A stretch of DNA of 58,748 bases, taken from Polynucleobacter sp. (lineage in GTDB: Bacteria; Pseudomonadota; Gammaproteobacteria; Burkholderiales; Burkholderiaceae). The position numbers and the translations under genes are program-made. Shown piece after piece: positions 1 through 9,035 of the stretch. Position 1 is the first letter of the stretch, and the number at the start of each line of letters is the position of its first letter. Below the pieces are notes generated by a model. That model was not told the origin of the DNA. It saw only the letters and a program-made list of their open reading frames with translations, and searched no databases. The stretch is taken from assembly GCA_030157655.1 (NCBI GenBank), contig JAOAUK010000031.1, forward strand, positions 1-58,748. Direction: 5' to 3'.

Positions 1-303
1 GATCGTGTTAATCAAAATCTCAGTAAAGTTCTGACGATGTCCTTGACGCTTTTGGTAGTGCTTGCGTCGACGCATCTTAAAAATCTTCACTTTGTCATGA
101 CGACCTTGAGAAATAACAGTGGCTTTAACAGCTGCACCACTAACCAATGGCTCACCAAACTTTAGTGATTCGCCTTCGCCTACGGCGAGAACTTGGTCAA
201 GAGTGATTTCGCTGCCTACATCCGCTGGTATCTGTTCTATTTTCAATTTTTCGCCAGCAGCAACTTTATATTGTTTGCCACCGGTTTTTATGACCGCGTA
301 CAT
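1..303 (-). CDS. rplU: 50S ribosomal protein L21 (partial, runs off window start)
   Basis: Reverse-strand reading from ATG at 303: [98 protein letters not shown], a clear L21 sequence; not in the supplied ORF track. Confidence 0.95.
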   Translation of the reverse strand, partial: MYAVIKTGGKQYKVAAGEKLKIEQIPADVGSEITLDQVLAVGEGESLKFGEPLVSGAAVKATVISQGRHDKVKIFKMRRRKHYQKRQGHRQNFTEILINTI

Positions 304-357
304 ATTGAAATCTTTCTATCTAATGACTACCCGACCCCATGTCGAGTAGAGCCATAG

Positions 358-386
358 ATTATAGCCCTAGCTTAATTTCTAGTCAA
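358..386 (-). promoter_or_regulatory. sigma70-type promoter of rplU
   Basis: Minus strand TTGACT (386-381), 17-nt spacer, TATAAT (363-358). Confidence 0.75.
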
Positions 387-498
387 AAAGTAGAATTCAT
401 GTCTCTGTAGATGATTTATTAATAGTTTTTATAATAAAACTTAATTAATTCAATGAGTTAAACTACATGAGCCCAAAAAATATTAAGATTAAATGTGA

Positions 499-1488
499 AT
501 GAGCACTAACTTAAAAACGATTCTGAACCCAATTTCCGGGGATATGCAAGCCTTAAATGGGGTGATTAGGGATCGTTTGAGCTCAGAAGTTGCTCTTATT
601 AATCAAATATCTGCCTACATTATTGAAGCCGGTGGCAAAAGAATTCGACCTGCTTTACTACTATTAACCAGTCAAGCAATTGCTAATGGTGCACCACTTC
701 AACACCATTTAGACATGGCAGCCGTCGTTGAGTTTATTCACACCGCTACTTTGCTACATGATGATGTGGTTGATGAGTCTCATTTGCGTCGCGGTCGGGC
801 AACTGCTAATGCGGCGTTTGGGAATGCTGCCAGCGTTCTGGTTGGAGATTTTCTGTATTCAAGAGCTTTCCAAATGATGGTTGCTCCGAATGAACTAAAA
901 ATCATGCAAATTTTGGCTGATGCAACCAATACGATTGCTGAAGGTGAAGTGCTGCAACTCATGAATATGCATGATCCAGATGTTAATGAAGAACGTTACA
1001 TGCAAGTGATTCACTACAAGACGGGTAAATTGTTTGAAGCATCTTCAGCTTTAGGCGCGCTACTTGCAAAGGCAACCCCAGAGCAATATGCTGCAGCAGA
1101 GGCTTATGGCAGACACATTGGTTCAACGTTCCAGCTAGTTGATGACATTCTGGATTACACGGCCAGCGCAGAACAAATGGGCAAGAATGCCGGTGATGAC
1201 CTTAGAGAAGGTAAACCGACTCTACCACTCATTTATTTGCTTGATCACGGCACAGCAGAACAAAAGAAATTAGTTCGTGATGCAATTGAACAAGCAGATG
1301 AGTTGCCGGAGGATATGTTCCAAAAGGTCTATCAAGCCATCATGGAATCAAAAGCAATCGCTTATACAGAAGAGACCGCAAGACGCGAGGCTCAACTAGC
1401 AAAAGATGCTTTAGCTTGCTTCCCAAAAAATGAAGCAACTCAAAGTTTGATGGACTTGTGCGATTACTCACTCAAACGATCAACATAA
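499..1488 (+). CDS. ispB: Octaprenyl/polyprenyl diphosphate synthase
   Basis: ORF 329 aa; LLHDDVVDE and LVDDILDY aspartate-rich motifs, GGKRIRP. Confidence 0.93.
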   Translation: MSTNLKTILNPISGDMQALNGVIRDRLSSEVALINQISAYIIEAGGKRIRPALLLLTSQAIANGAPLQHHLDMAAVVEFIHTATLLHDDVVDESHLRRGRATANAAFGNAASVLVGDFLYSRAFQMMVAPNELKIMQILADATNTIAEGEVLQLMNMHDPDVNEERYMQVIHYKTGKLFEASSALGALLAKATPEQYAAAEAYGRHIGSTFQLVDDILDYTASAEQMGKNAGDDLREGKPTLPLIYLLDHGTAEQKKLVRDAIEQADELPEDMFQKVYQAIMESKAIAYTEETARREAQLAKDALACFPKNEATQSLMDLCDYSLKRST

Positions 1489-2313
1489 TTTATCAGCCTC
1501 ATTAGGAAAGAAATACCTTTCCTCGTTATCAGCACGAAATTCTAAAAATCTTATTCCGTATAGATTTTCCAAATCTATACGGCTAACTTTTTTCATTGGT
1601 TTATCTAAGGACATCTGTCCTTCTCTGATAAAAATACCCCGATCAAAATAATGCATCGCGTGATTAACATCATGCAAGATAGCAATCACTGTTAATGATC
1701 GTTCCATGGCGAATTCACATAAATTTGAGAGTAAAGCAATTTGCAAATACGGATCTAGAGCGGCAAAAGGCTCGTCCACCAACAAAAGTCCTTCATTGAC
1801 ATTCCACATCTGCGCAAAAACTCTAGCTAGCTGCACGCGAGCTTTTTCACCACCCGACAAGTTTATGTAAGACTGCCCCTCTAAATGGGATGCCATAGCA
1901 CTTTTAAGAGAATCTTTAATCAAGGTCTTAACTTGAGATGTAGATAAATTTGTCTGATTTAAACATCCAAGACCAACAATTAAATCTACAGAAAAATTAA
2001 AACTTAATTCTTGGGCCTGGGGTAAGACTGCTCGATAAAAACTGAGGTCATGATGAATCCAATCACTCATCGTCTTACCCAAGAAATAAATGGTGCCATT
2101 ATTTGGCTCCATATCTTTGGCCAATAGCTTTAGAAAAGTAGACTTACCAGAACCACTTGGTCCAAGTACCGCCACACGCTCACAACGCCGTATATTTAAA
2201 TCAGAAATATAAATACCCGACTTATTAGGTTTGTCAGAAGATTGGCTTGTCTGCCAAGTTTTATTGAGCTCTGAAATCTGAAGATACTGACCCTGATTGG
2301 ACATATTGCTCAC
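1480..2313 (-). CDS. hmuV: Haem/iron ABC transporter ATP-binding protein
   Basis: ORF 277 aa; Walker A GPSGSGKST, signature LSGGEKARVQLARV, Walker B LLLVDEPFAALD; last gene of the haem operon. Confidence 0.85.
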   Translation of the reverse strand: MSNMSNQGQYLQISELNKTWQTSQSSDKPNKSGIYISDLNIRRCERVAVLGPSGSGKSTFLKLLAKDMEPNNGTIYFLGKTMSDWIHHDLSFYRAVLPQAQELSFNFSVDLIVGLGCLNQTNLSTSQVKTLIKDSLKSAMASHLEGQSYINLSGGEKARVQLARVFAQMWNVNEGLLLVDEPFAALDPYLQIALLSNLCEFAMERSLTVIAILHDVNHAMHYFDRGIFIREGQMSLDKPMKKVSRIDLENLYGIRFLEFRADNEERYFFPNEADKLC

Positions 2314-2316
2314 CGT

Positions 2317-3354
2317 TCAATGTAAGCCTTGATGACTCTTCTTATTTAATAAATATAAGAAATAAGGAGCACCAATGAGGGCCGTAAAAATACCCACTGG
2401 CATTTCGGTGGGAGATGCTAAATTTTTTGCCAAGATGTCAGCAATCATTAATAAGAATGCACCGGTCAACATCGAGAGAGGTAAAACGACTCTATGATCA
2501 GCGCCAAATATCACTCTGACAATTTGAGGAGCAATCAAACTAACGAAGCCAATCGCGCCACTCATCGCAACACTAAGACCACAAAGTAAGGCAATACAAA
2601 AAATGGTAATCACTTTGATTCGTTGCAAATTAACCCCTAAATTTTTTGCAACGCCATCGCCCATTGCCAAAGCATTAAATTTTGGAGCCAAGCTATAAGT
2701 TGTTACAAATCCAACCGCCAATCCAATAATTAAGACCCATAAAGTATTCCAACTCATGCTAGCTAAAGACCCTAACGTCCAAAATGTAAAGCTCCTTAAT
2801 TGCTGATCATTTGCAAGATAAATACACAATCCAATCACAGCAGATGCCAAGGCATTTAATGCCAGCCCACATAACAATAAGCTGGACATAGATACCAATG
2901 ACATGACCCTGGAAAGTAATAGCAAAATTTGGCACATGGCTGCAGCACCTATAAATGCTGCTCCTGGATATAGCCAATGCTGTATGGCTTCAAATGGACC
3001 AATCATGCGATTTATTAAAGGTGCAAATATCATCAATATCGCAATAGCTAATGCAGCACCACTTGTGACACCAAGTAACGCAGGGTCTGCTAATGGATTT
3101 TTAAATAAAGCTTGAGTTAATGCACCTGACAAACCTAATGCAGCTCCAATTGCCAACGCTGATAATGCTCGAGGCAAGCGGATGTCAATCAAGATATCTA
3201 GCATTCCAGAAGAATCAAGGTCGCTTTGTAGCAGCAAAGATATATCAAGCCATGTGATCTCAACTGGTCCGATGGCTACTGAAAAAATAGTCAAAAGAAT
3301 CAGCATGCATACGAGAACAATCAACCAAAGATGGGTATTAGTTTTATTAGGCAA
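2317..3354 (-). CDS. hmuU: FecCD-family haem/iron ABC transporter permease
   Basis: ORF 345 aa; RLPRALSALAIGAALGLSGALTQALFKNPLADPALLGVTSGAA typical of FecCD permeases. Confidence 0.9.
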   Translation of the reverse strand: MPNKTNTHLWLIVLVCMLILLTIFSVAIGPVEITWLDISLLLQSDLDSSGMLDILIDIRLPRALSALAIGAALGLSGALTQALFKNPLADPALLGVTSGAALAIAILMIFAPLINRMIGPFEAIQHWLYPGAAFIGAAAMCQILLLLSRVMSLVSMSSLLLCGLALNALASAVIGLCIYLANDQQLRSFTFWTLGSLASMSWNTLWVLIIGLAVGFVTTYSLAPKFNALAMGDGVAKNLGVNLQRIKVITIFCIALLCGLSVAMSGAIGFVSLIAPQIVRVIFGADHRVVLPLSMLTGAFLLMIADILAKNLASPTEMPVGIFTALIGAPYFLYLLNKKSHQGLH

Positions 3355-4219
3355 ATAACTCTCGCCTTAACTCAAGAATGGTTTGAGGTAGCCGCGGCCC
3401 AAAGCCCAATAATTGATTCGCATCAATTGATATCAGTCGATGATTTCTTAAGGCTGCAACTGATCCTAAAGCACGATTCTTTAATAGCGCTTGCGTACCC
3501 CCTAATAAGTGCTCGGTTTGTTTAGTCATCAAGATCATGTCGGGATTAGCCTGAATAAAAGCCTCAATACTTAAAGGCTTATATCCAACATATGAGGTCA
3601 TTGCATTCATCCCACCCGCATAATGAATCATCGCTGAAGCACCTGTTTCACGCCCACTTACCAATATGCGAGAAGCTTGATGTGATAGCAAAAACAATAC
3701 TTTAGGTTTTTGTTGCCTGGCTGGCTGATCTAAATACGCCGTCCGCCAGGATTCATTTAATTTCTTGATCAGTTTTTCTTCATGGCCTACCATATCTTTG
3801 ATACGAGCCACTTGATGAATTCTTTTGATCAGGCCATCAAAACTATATTCAGAATCTAATATTTGAAAATTGATTTTTTTAGCATTTTTAATTGCTTGCA
3901 CAAATGATGGCGGGCCCACATCTTCTGCAGCCAATATATGAGTAGGATTTAAAGATAAAATTCCCTCAATAGATAGAGTACGCGCATATCCCACACTCGG
4001 ATGATGTTTAGTTTCTACGGGATAGTTAGATGTTGCATCAACCCCTACCAAATATTTCTGTAAATTCATTTCATAAATGATTTCAGTGATTGCTCCACTT
4101 AATGAAACAATTCTTAGAGAACGATCTGGATATAAGGTTGCATAACTTGGTTTGATCAAACCACACAGGCTTAATCCAATAATAGATGCAGAAAATTCTC
4201 GCCGAGACACGATTATCAT
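3347..4219 (-). CDS. hmuT: Haem ABC transporter periplasmic substrate-binding protein
   Basis: ORF 290 aa; RIVSLSGAITEIIYEMNLQKYLVGVDATSNYP (TroA/BtuF-like), operon context; N-terminal VSRREFSASIIGLSL signal. Confidence 0.85.
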   Translation of the reverse strand: MIIVSRREFSASIIGLSLCGLIKPSYATLYPDRSLRIVSLSGAITEIIYEMNLQKYLVGVDATSNYPVETKHHPSVGYARTLSIEGILSLNPTHILAAEDVGPPSFVQAIKNAKKINFQILDSEYSFDGLIKRIHQVARIKDMVGHEEKLIKKLNESWRTAYLDQPARQQKPKVLFLLSHQASRILVSGRETGASAMIHYAGGMNAMTSYVGYKPLSIEAFIQANPDMILMTKQTEHLLGGTQALLKNRALGSVAALRNHRLISIDANQLLGFGPRLPQTILELRRELFA

Positions 4220-6396
4220 AAGTCATACCTCAAGGCTACTGAGAAGTTTCGTCCAGGAGCGGTATATGAATCAATAATTGGAGATGCCGCCTCCAAACCC
4301 CTCACATCAGACCATCGCCAATATTTCTTATCAAATACGTTATTAACGCCAACACTTAGATTTAAATCTTTTCTAGGTTGCCATTGCGCTTTCAAGTTAA
4401 ATAACGAATATGAAGGCGCAACATATTGTGGAACCTGAACTCTAGTTTGCGTGTCCGTCACCGTTCCCACATCTGAATTTTTTTTGGCCCAGGTATGTAG
4501 CCATTGACCTGTAACCCTCCAATTCTGTTGTTGATAGCCCAACCCCAAAGATGCCCGCATAGGTTGGATGGTGTCTATTGGTTGATTTTGTCCGCTGTTT
4601 GATGTGGTTCGACCCCTTGAATAAACCCATCCAGAAGTTAAAGTCCAATGTCGATTGAGTAGACTCTCAAGCCTAAGGTCTAGTCCTTGAATTCTTGCCT
4701 GACTACGATTTATATATTGATAAATCAGTGGATCACCTGGTCTTGCCGTTCCACCTACAATTTGTTGCTCGATAAAATCTTTGTATTGATTGCTATAAGC
4801 TGCCATGGTGTACCGTGACTGGCCAAACATCCCCTTAACACCCACCTCAAGACTATTGGCTTTCTCTGACTTAAGATTTTGATTGCCTACGCTCGTGTAC
4901 CCATGCCTTAAATTGCTAAAGCCATTATTGACTTGATCTTGGGTTGGTGCTCGAAATCCTTTTGACCAACTAATGTATGGCTTTGCAAATGATCTCCATT
5001 TCCAAATGCTAGAGATGCTTGGTGATATTGCAGAATCGCTTAAATTTACTACAGGCAAGCCATACCCAGTTTGAGATGACTTGAATTGGTACCGGTCAAA
5101 ACGAATCGCCGGTATCACACTATAGTCATGGGTATCTAACTCTAACTGCGTATAAAGGCCCGTTAGATTTCTTTGCGTATCTGGAAAATACTTCACCACA
5201 TCGTCATAATCACCAGACCTCTTAACAGCCTGCGTAATTTTTGATCGCTGAATATCAAACCCATAAGTCCACTTACGAGAAATTTTTCCATCCTGATAAT
5301 TAACCCAATTAACATTGAGTCCAGCTGAGTTATCAGATAGATTGTTATCTCTAGCTCTATCAATTTGGCGATCTTCAATAGATAACTGGTTAACTTGAGC
5401 TTGCTGTAGCCATAACTTTATAGATGACTCATCCTCAAAACCAAAGATGGTTTTCTTAGTCACCAAATCCAAAGAAATACGCTGACGTTTTAAGTGATCC
5501 TTTGCTTGGTGATCAAAAATACTGGATGTTCTGGCACTATATACATTGGTGTGTCGACGCTTACTCACGTCTTCTAAGGTCAACAAAATATGTTGAGGCC
5601 CAGTGAGTTTCTTCTCCATTTTGGCCAATAGATATGTTTGATGATTATCTTCAGGATTAGGCTTTGTGCGATTAGCGTCAGGCGTATCAATAACACCCTG
5701 ATTTCCCGTTTGCGCAGATGAGGTCAGAGATGAGATGAGTACAGCACTCCAATCCAGACCTCTCTTCGCCCAACGTATAGCCCCAGAGGATGATTCGTTG
5801 ATTGAACGATAACCAGCTTTAATTTCAGCGAAGTTTGCACGGCCTTTTAATAATTCATTCGCCGTGACTGTTTTAAAGTTAACTGCTGCTGCCAAACCAT
5901 CACTACCATATTGTGTAGATGATGGCCCTTTCAAAATCTCAATTTGACCAATACCTTCCAACTCAACATAGTCCCCACGCCCAACCGATGCAGAGGAGTA
6001 ATCAAATGAATGTGGCATTCGAATACCATCAACCATCATCAACACTCGATTGCCTTCTAAACCTCTGATATTAATACTCTCTTGTCCAGTGCGGCCCACC
6101 CCAGAGGAAATCCCAAAACGAGTGCTTTGAGATCTAACCTCAATATCTAGATCCTCAGTAAAGAGATCTTTAATATCTTTGCTATTTCTGCGATTAATTT
6201 CATTACTATCAATTAGATTCACAGAATGAGGCACATCAGAGATCAACCGATCTCCCCTGGTAGCAATAACTGAAATAGGCTCTAAAGATTTTAATTCTGC
6301 ATATATAGCTTGATCTAAGCTAGCAGATGCAGGCATTGCTGAAGATGAACCCCAAGCAACTATGACTAAGCAATAAAGAGTTTTGCAGGATGACAC
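4216..6396 (-). CDS. TonB-dependent haem receptor
   Basis: ORF 726 aa, GTG start with AAAGG SD; TonB box-like EPISVIATR, plug motif INIRGLEGNRVLMMVDGIR, haem-receptor FRAP...H...NQNL motif (GFRAPTQDQVNNGFSNLRHGYTSVGNQNL), C-terminal aromatic strand. Confidence 0.88.
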   Translation of the reverse strand: MSSCKTLYCLVIVAWGSSSAMPASASLDQAIYAELKSLEPISVIATRGDRLISDVPHSVNLIDSNEINRRNSKDIKDLFTEDLDIEVRSQSTRFGISSGVGRTGQESINIRGLEGNRVLMMVDGIRMPHSFDYSSASVGRGDYVELEGIGQIEILKGPSSTQYGSDGLAAAVNFKTVTANELLKGRANFAEIKAGYRSINESSSGAIRWAKRGLDWSAVLISSLTSSAQTGNQGVIDTPDANRTKPNPEDNHQTYLLAKMEKKLTGPQHILLTLEDVSKRRHTNVYSARTSSIFDHQAKDHLKRQRISLDLVTKKTIFGFEDESSIKLWLQQAQVNQLSIEDRQIDRARDNNLSDNSAGLNVNWVNYQDGKISRKWTYGFDIQRSKITQAVKRSGDYDDVVKYFPDTQRNLTGLYTQLELDTHDYSVIPAIRFDRYQFKSSQTGYGLPVVNLSDSAISPSISSIWKWRSFAKPYISWSKGFRAPTQDQVNNGFSNLRHGYTSVGNQNLKSEKANSLEVGVKGMFGQSRYTMAAYSNQYKDFIEQQIVGGTARPGDPLIYQYINRSQARIQGLDLRLESLLNRHWTLTSGWVYSRGRTTSNSGQNQPIDTIQPMRASLGLGYQQQNWRVTGQWLHTWAKKNSDVGTVTDTQTRVQVPQYVAPSYSLFNLKAQWQPRKDLNLSVGVNNVFDKKYWRWSDVRGLEAASPIIDSYTAPGRNFSVALRYDL

Positions 6397-6453
6397 GGCA
6401 GCCTTTCAATTTAATACACTGGCTGGCGACTAAACTGGCTTGCTTGTGTCAGA

Positions 6454-6471
6454 AATGCTTAATTAAGCATT
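6454..6471. repeat. Perfect 18-bp palindrome AATGCTTAATTAAGCATT
   Basis: Read directly; lies between the Fur-like site and the TonB receptor start. Confidence 0.7.
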
Positions 6472-6489
6472 GATGAAAACTTTATCATA

Positions 6490-6508
6490 GATGAGAACTA
6501 TTCTTATT
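6490..6508 (-). promoter_or_regulatory. Putative Fur box upstream of the haem operon
   Basis: GATGAGAACTATTCTTATT, close to the Fur-type consensus AATGAGAATNATTCTCATT; just upstream of a TATGAT -10-like hexamer on the minus strand. Confidence 0.6.
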
Positions 6509-6529
6509 AGAGTGGTTATTCAAATTGTA

Positions 6530-6547
6530 TGTAAGAAATTTCTTACA
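6530..6547. repeat. Perfect 18-bp palindrome TGTAAGAAATTTCTTACA
   Basis: Read directly; lies between the Fur-like site and the CorC-like gene start. Confidence 0.7.
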
Positions 6548-6649
6548 GAACTTTCAGCATTTATTACCCTATTTTGTAACGCCATTCCCATACAAGTTCA
6601 TATGAGTTTGCTATAGTCACTCTCATGTTCTTTGCTTTGGAAAGCATTC

Positions 6650-7927
6650 ATGGATTCTTGGCTCAATGATTGGCCGTGGTGGGCGCAGTTAACAGTTGTT
6701 ATTTTGTTGCTCGCTATTTCAGCTTTTTTCTCTATTACGGAGACAAGCATGATGGCAGCCAATCGTCACAGAATAAGACATTTAGCTAATCGTGGTCATC
6801 GTGGCGCAAAGAACACTCAAGATCTATTAGGAAAAACTGAAGAGTTGTTGTCTGTCATTTTGATTGGTAATAACGTGGTCAACACGATTGTTCCAGTCCT
6901 ACTAACAGCAATTGCTATTCATGCTTTTGGTAACAATGGCTCTGTACTATCTATTAGTACTGGCATTACCGCAGTACTCATCATCATTTTTTGCGAAATC
7001 ACACCAAAAGTGATTGGCGCAACTTACCCAGAAAGAATTTCGATTTTCACTAGCTGGATCATCAAGCCTTTAATTGTGATCCTAAAGCCAGCCATGTTGT
7101 TGATTAATCTTTTTGTAACTGGCTTATTGAAAATATTCAGGGTAGACACTAAGTCAAATAACAATCAACAAATGACACCAGAAGAACTGCGCTCTGTTGT
7201 TCTTGAATCAACTCACTTTATTCCGAACAAGCATCGCAGCATCTTGGTGAATCTATTTAATTTAGAGAGCATTCAAGTTGATGATGTGATGACACCAAGA
7301 TCCAGAATGGAAGTTATAGATTTTTCCAAACCAATTGATGACGTCATTCATCAATTAGAAACGTGCTATCACAACAAGTTACCAGTTTGCGATGAAGATT
7401 CCGACAAAATCATCGGCATTCTTGCTGTGCGAAAAGCATTGAGCTTATTGGGCGATGAAGAGCTTGAACATCAACACTTTAGAGATCTGCTGAGTGAGCC
7501 GTATTTCATTCCAAGCGGAACGCCTGTATTGCAACAACTTCAATTCTTCCAAGAGAACCAAGAGCGTATTGGCTTAGTTGTTGATGAATATGGGATTGTT
7601 CAAGGCCTGGTAACCATTGAAGACATCTTAGAAGAGCTCATTGGCGAGTTCACCACCTCACTCCCTGATCTAGCCATTAAAACAAAATGGTTGGCTGATG
7701 GCACCTATATTGCCGATGGGTCTTCTAGCTTAAGAGATTTAAATAGACTACTTGACTTAAATCTTCCAATTGATGGGCCTAAAACATTAAACGGCTTGCT
7801 GATAGAAACACTTGAAGATATTCCAGACAATAACGTTAGCATAAAGATAGATGGTGTTGTGATGGAAATCATTCAGGTTGATGATCAAATCATTAAAACC
7901 GTTCGACTCTATCAACCGAATGACTGA
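6650..7927 (+). CDS. HlyC/CorC family transporter (DUF21 membrane domain plus CBS pair and CorC_HlyC domain)
   Basis: ORF 6632-7927; ATG at 6650 with GGAAAG SD preferred (MDSWLNDWPWW). Motifs ITETSMMAANRHR, EITPKVIGATYPE, VDDVMTPRSRMEV, VVDEYGIVQGLVTIEDILEELIGE. Confidence 0.88.
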   Translation: MDSWLNDWPWWAQLTVVILLLAISAFFSITETSMMAANRHRIRHLANRGHRGAKNTQDLLGKTEELLSVILIGNNVVNTIVPVLLTAIAIHAFGNNGSVLSISTGITAVLIIIFCEITPKVIGATYPERISIFTSWIIKPLIVILKPAMLLINLFVTGLLKIFRVDTKSNNNQQMTPEELRSVVLESTHFIPNKHRSILVNLFNLESIQVDDVMTPRSRMEVIDFSKPIDDVIHQLETCYHNKLPVCDEDSDKIIGILAVRKALSLLGDEELEHQHFRDLLSEPYFIPSGTPVLQQLQFFQENQERIGLVVDEYGIVQGLVTIEDILEELIGEFTTSLPDLAIKTKWLADGTYIADGSSSLRDLNRLLDLNLPIDGPKTLNGLLIETLEDIPDNNVSIKIDGVVMEIIQVDDQIIKTVRLYQPND

Positions 7928-9035
7928 ACAAGATGATGTCATTATTCATTTCTGGCAAGACGTTGTTAATCGGGCTCTACAAACTAGAGCCAGTGATATC
8001 CACGTTGAACCAGAGTATGGCGTAAGTCATATACGCCTGCGTGTTGACGGTCGCCTAAAAAAACTCACAAGCTCGCCAAGCAATTGGCACGAAAGAATTG
8101 TCAGCAGAATCAAAATTCTGGCCCGTCTAGATATTGCTGAAAAACGTCTACCACAAGACGGTCAAATGTTGATTGGATATCAAGCAAATACGCCAACGAT
8201 TGATTGTCGTATTTCCACTTTACCAACTCTGCACGGTGAAAAAATTGTTCTAAGAATCTTAAATAAGTCAGATGGCGATTTAAATTTAAATATGCTTGGC
8301 TTCACAGACAAGCAATTATCAGACTTAAAGCATGCCCTAAGCTGTCAGCAAGGTTTTATATTGGTGACAGGCCCAACTGGTAGCGGTAAAACGCACACGC
8401 TTTATAGCTGTTTAAAGCAATTGATGGATGGCACCAAGAATCTCACCAGCATTGAAGATCCCATTGAAGTTCAACTAAAAGGCGTCAATCAAGTTCACGT
8501 TAATGAAAAAGCTGGCTTAAGATTCGACACAGCTCTTCGAGCACTGATGAGGCAAGATCCTGACGTGATTATGGTGGGAGAAATCCGCGATCTAAAAACA
8601 GCAGAGGTCGCCTTCCAAGCGGCAGAGACAGGCCATCTAGTTTTAGCAACATTGCACGCCAACGACGCACCAAGTGCTTTATGGCGCCTAAAACAGTTAG
8701 GAATAGGGCTTGATCAATTAGCCAATAATTTGATTTGTATTACCGCGCAACGCTTGGTTAGATTGTTTTGCCATCGCTGCGCAGGAAAATCCACCCTAGA
8801 AAATGAGCTGCCCTGCAGCATATGTGACAGCACAGGGTTTAAAGGTCGAACTGGGATTCATCAAGTACTTCCGATTAATCATGATCTTCGAGTCATGATT
8901 GAAGCAGGTGCGACATTAACTGCCATTAATCACTACTGCCGCTCATCTCAAATTATCAACTTACAAGAAAGTGCCCAGATATTGGTTGGCAAAGGTGTCA
9001 CTAGCCAAGATGAAGCCATGAGATATGCCGCATGA
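7920..9035 (+). CDS. pilB: Type IV pilus / type II secretion assembly ATPase, short form
   Basis: ATG at 7920 (MTEQDDVIIHFWQD). Walker A GPTGSGKTHTLYS, DPDVIMVGEIRDLKTAE, tetracysteine CHRCAG...CSICDSTGFKGRTGIHQ. Begins directly at the N2/ATPase core. Confidence 0.9.
   Translation: MTEQDDVIIHFWQDVVNRALQTRASDIHVEPEYGVSHIRLRVDGRLKKLTSSPSNWHERIVSRIKILARLDIAEKRLPQDGQMLIGYQANTPTIDCRISTLPTLHGEKIVLRILNKSDGDLNLNMLGFTDKQLSDLKHALSCQQGFILVTGPTGSGKTHTLYSCLKQLMDGTKNLTSIEDPIEVQLKGVNQVHVNEKAGLRFDTALRALMRQDPDVIMVGEIRDLKTAEVAFQAAETGHLVLATLHANDAPSALWRLKQLGIGLDQLANNLICITAQRLVRLFCHRCAGKSTLENELPCSICDSTGFKGRTGIHQVLPINHDLRVMIEAGATLTAINHYCRSSQIINLQESAQILVGKGVTSQDEAMRYAA

Noticed and set aside
119-349. 76-aa plus-strand ORF
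   Set aside because: Antisense to rplU, which reads clearly on the minus strand.
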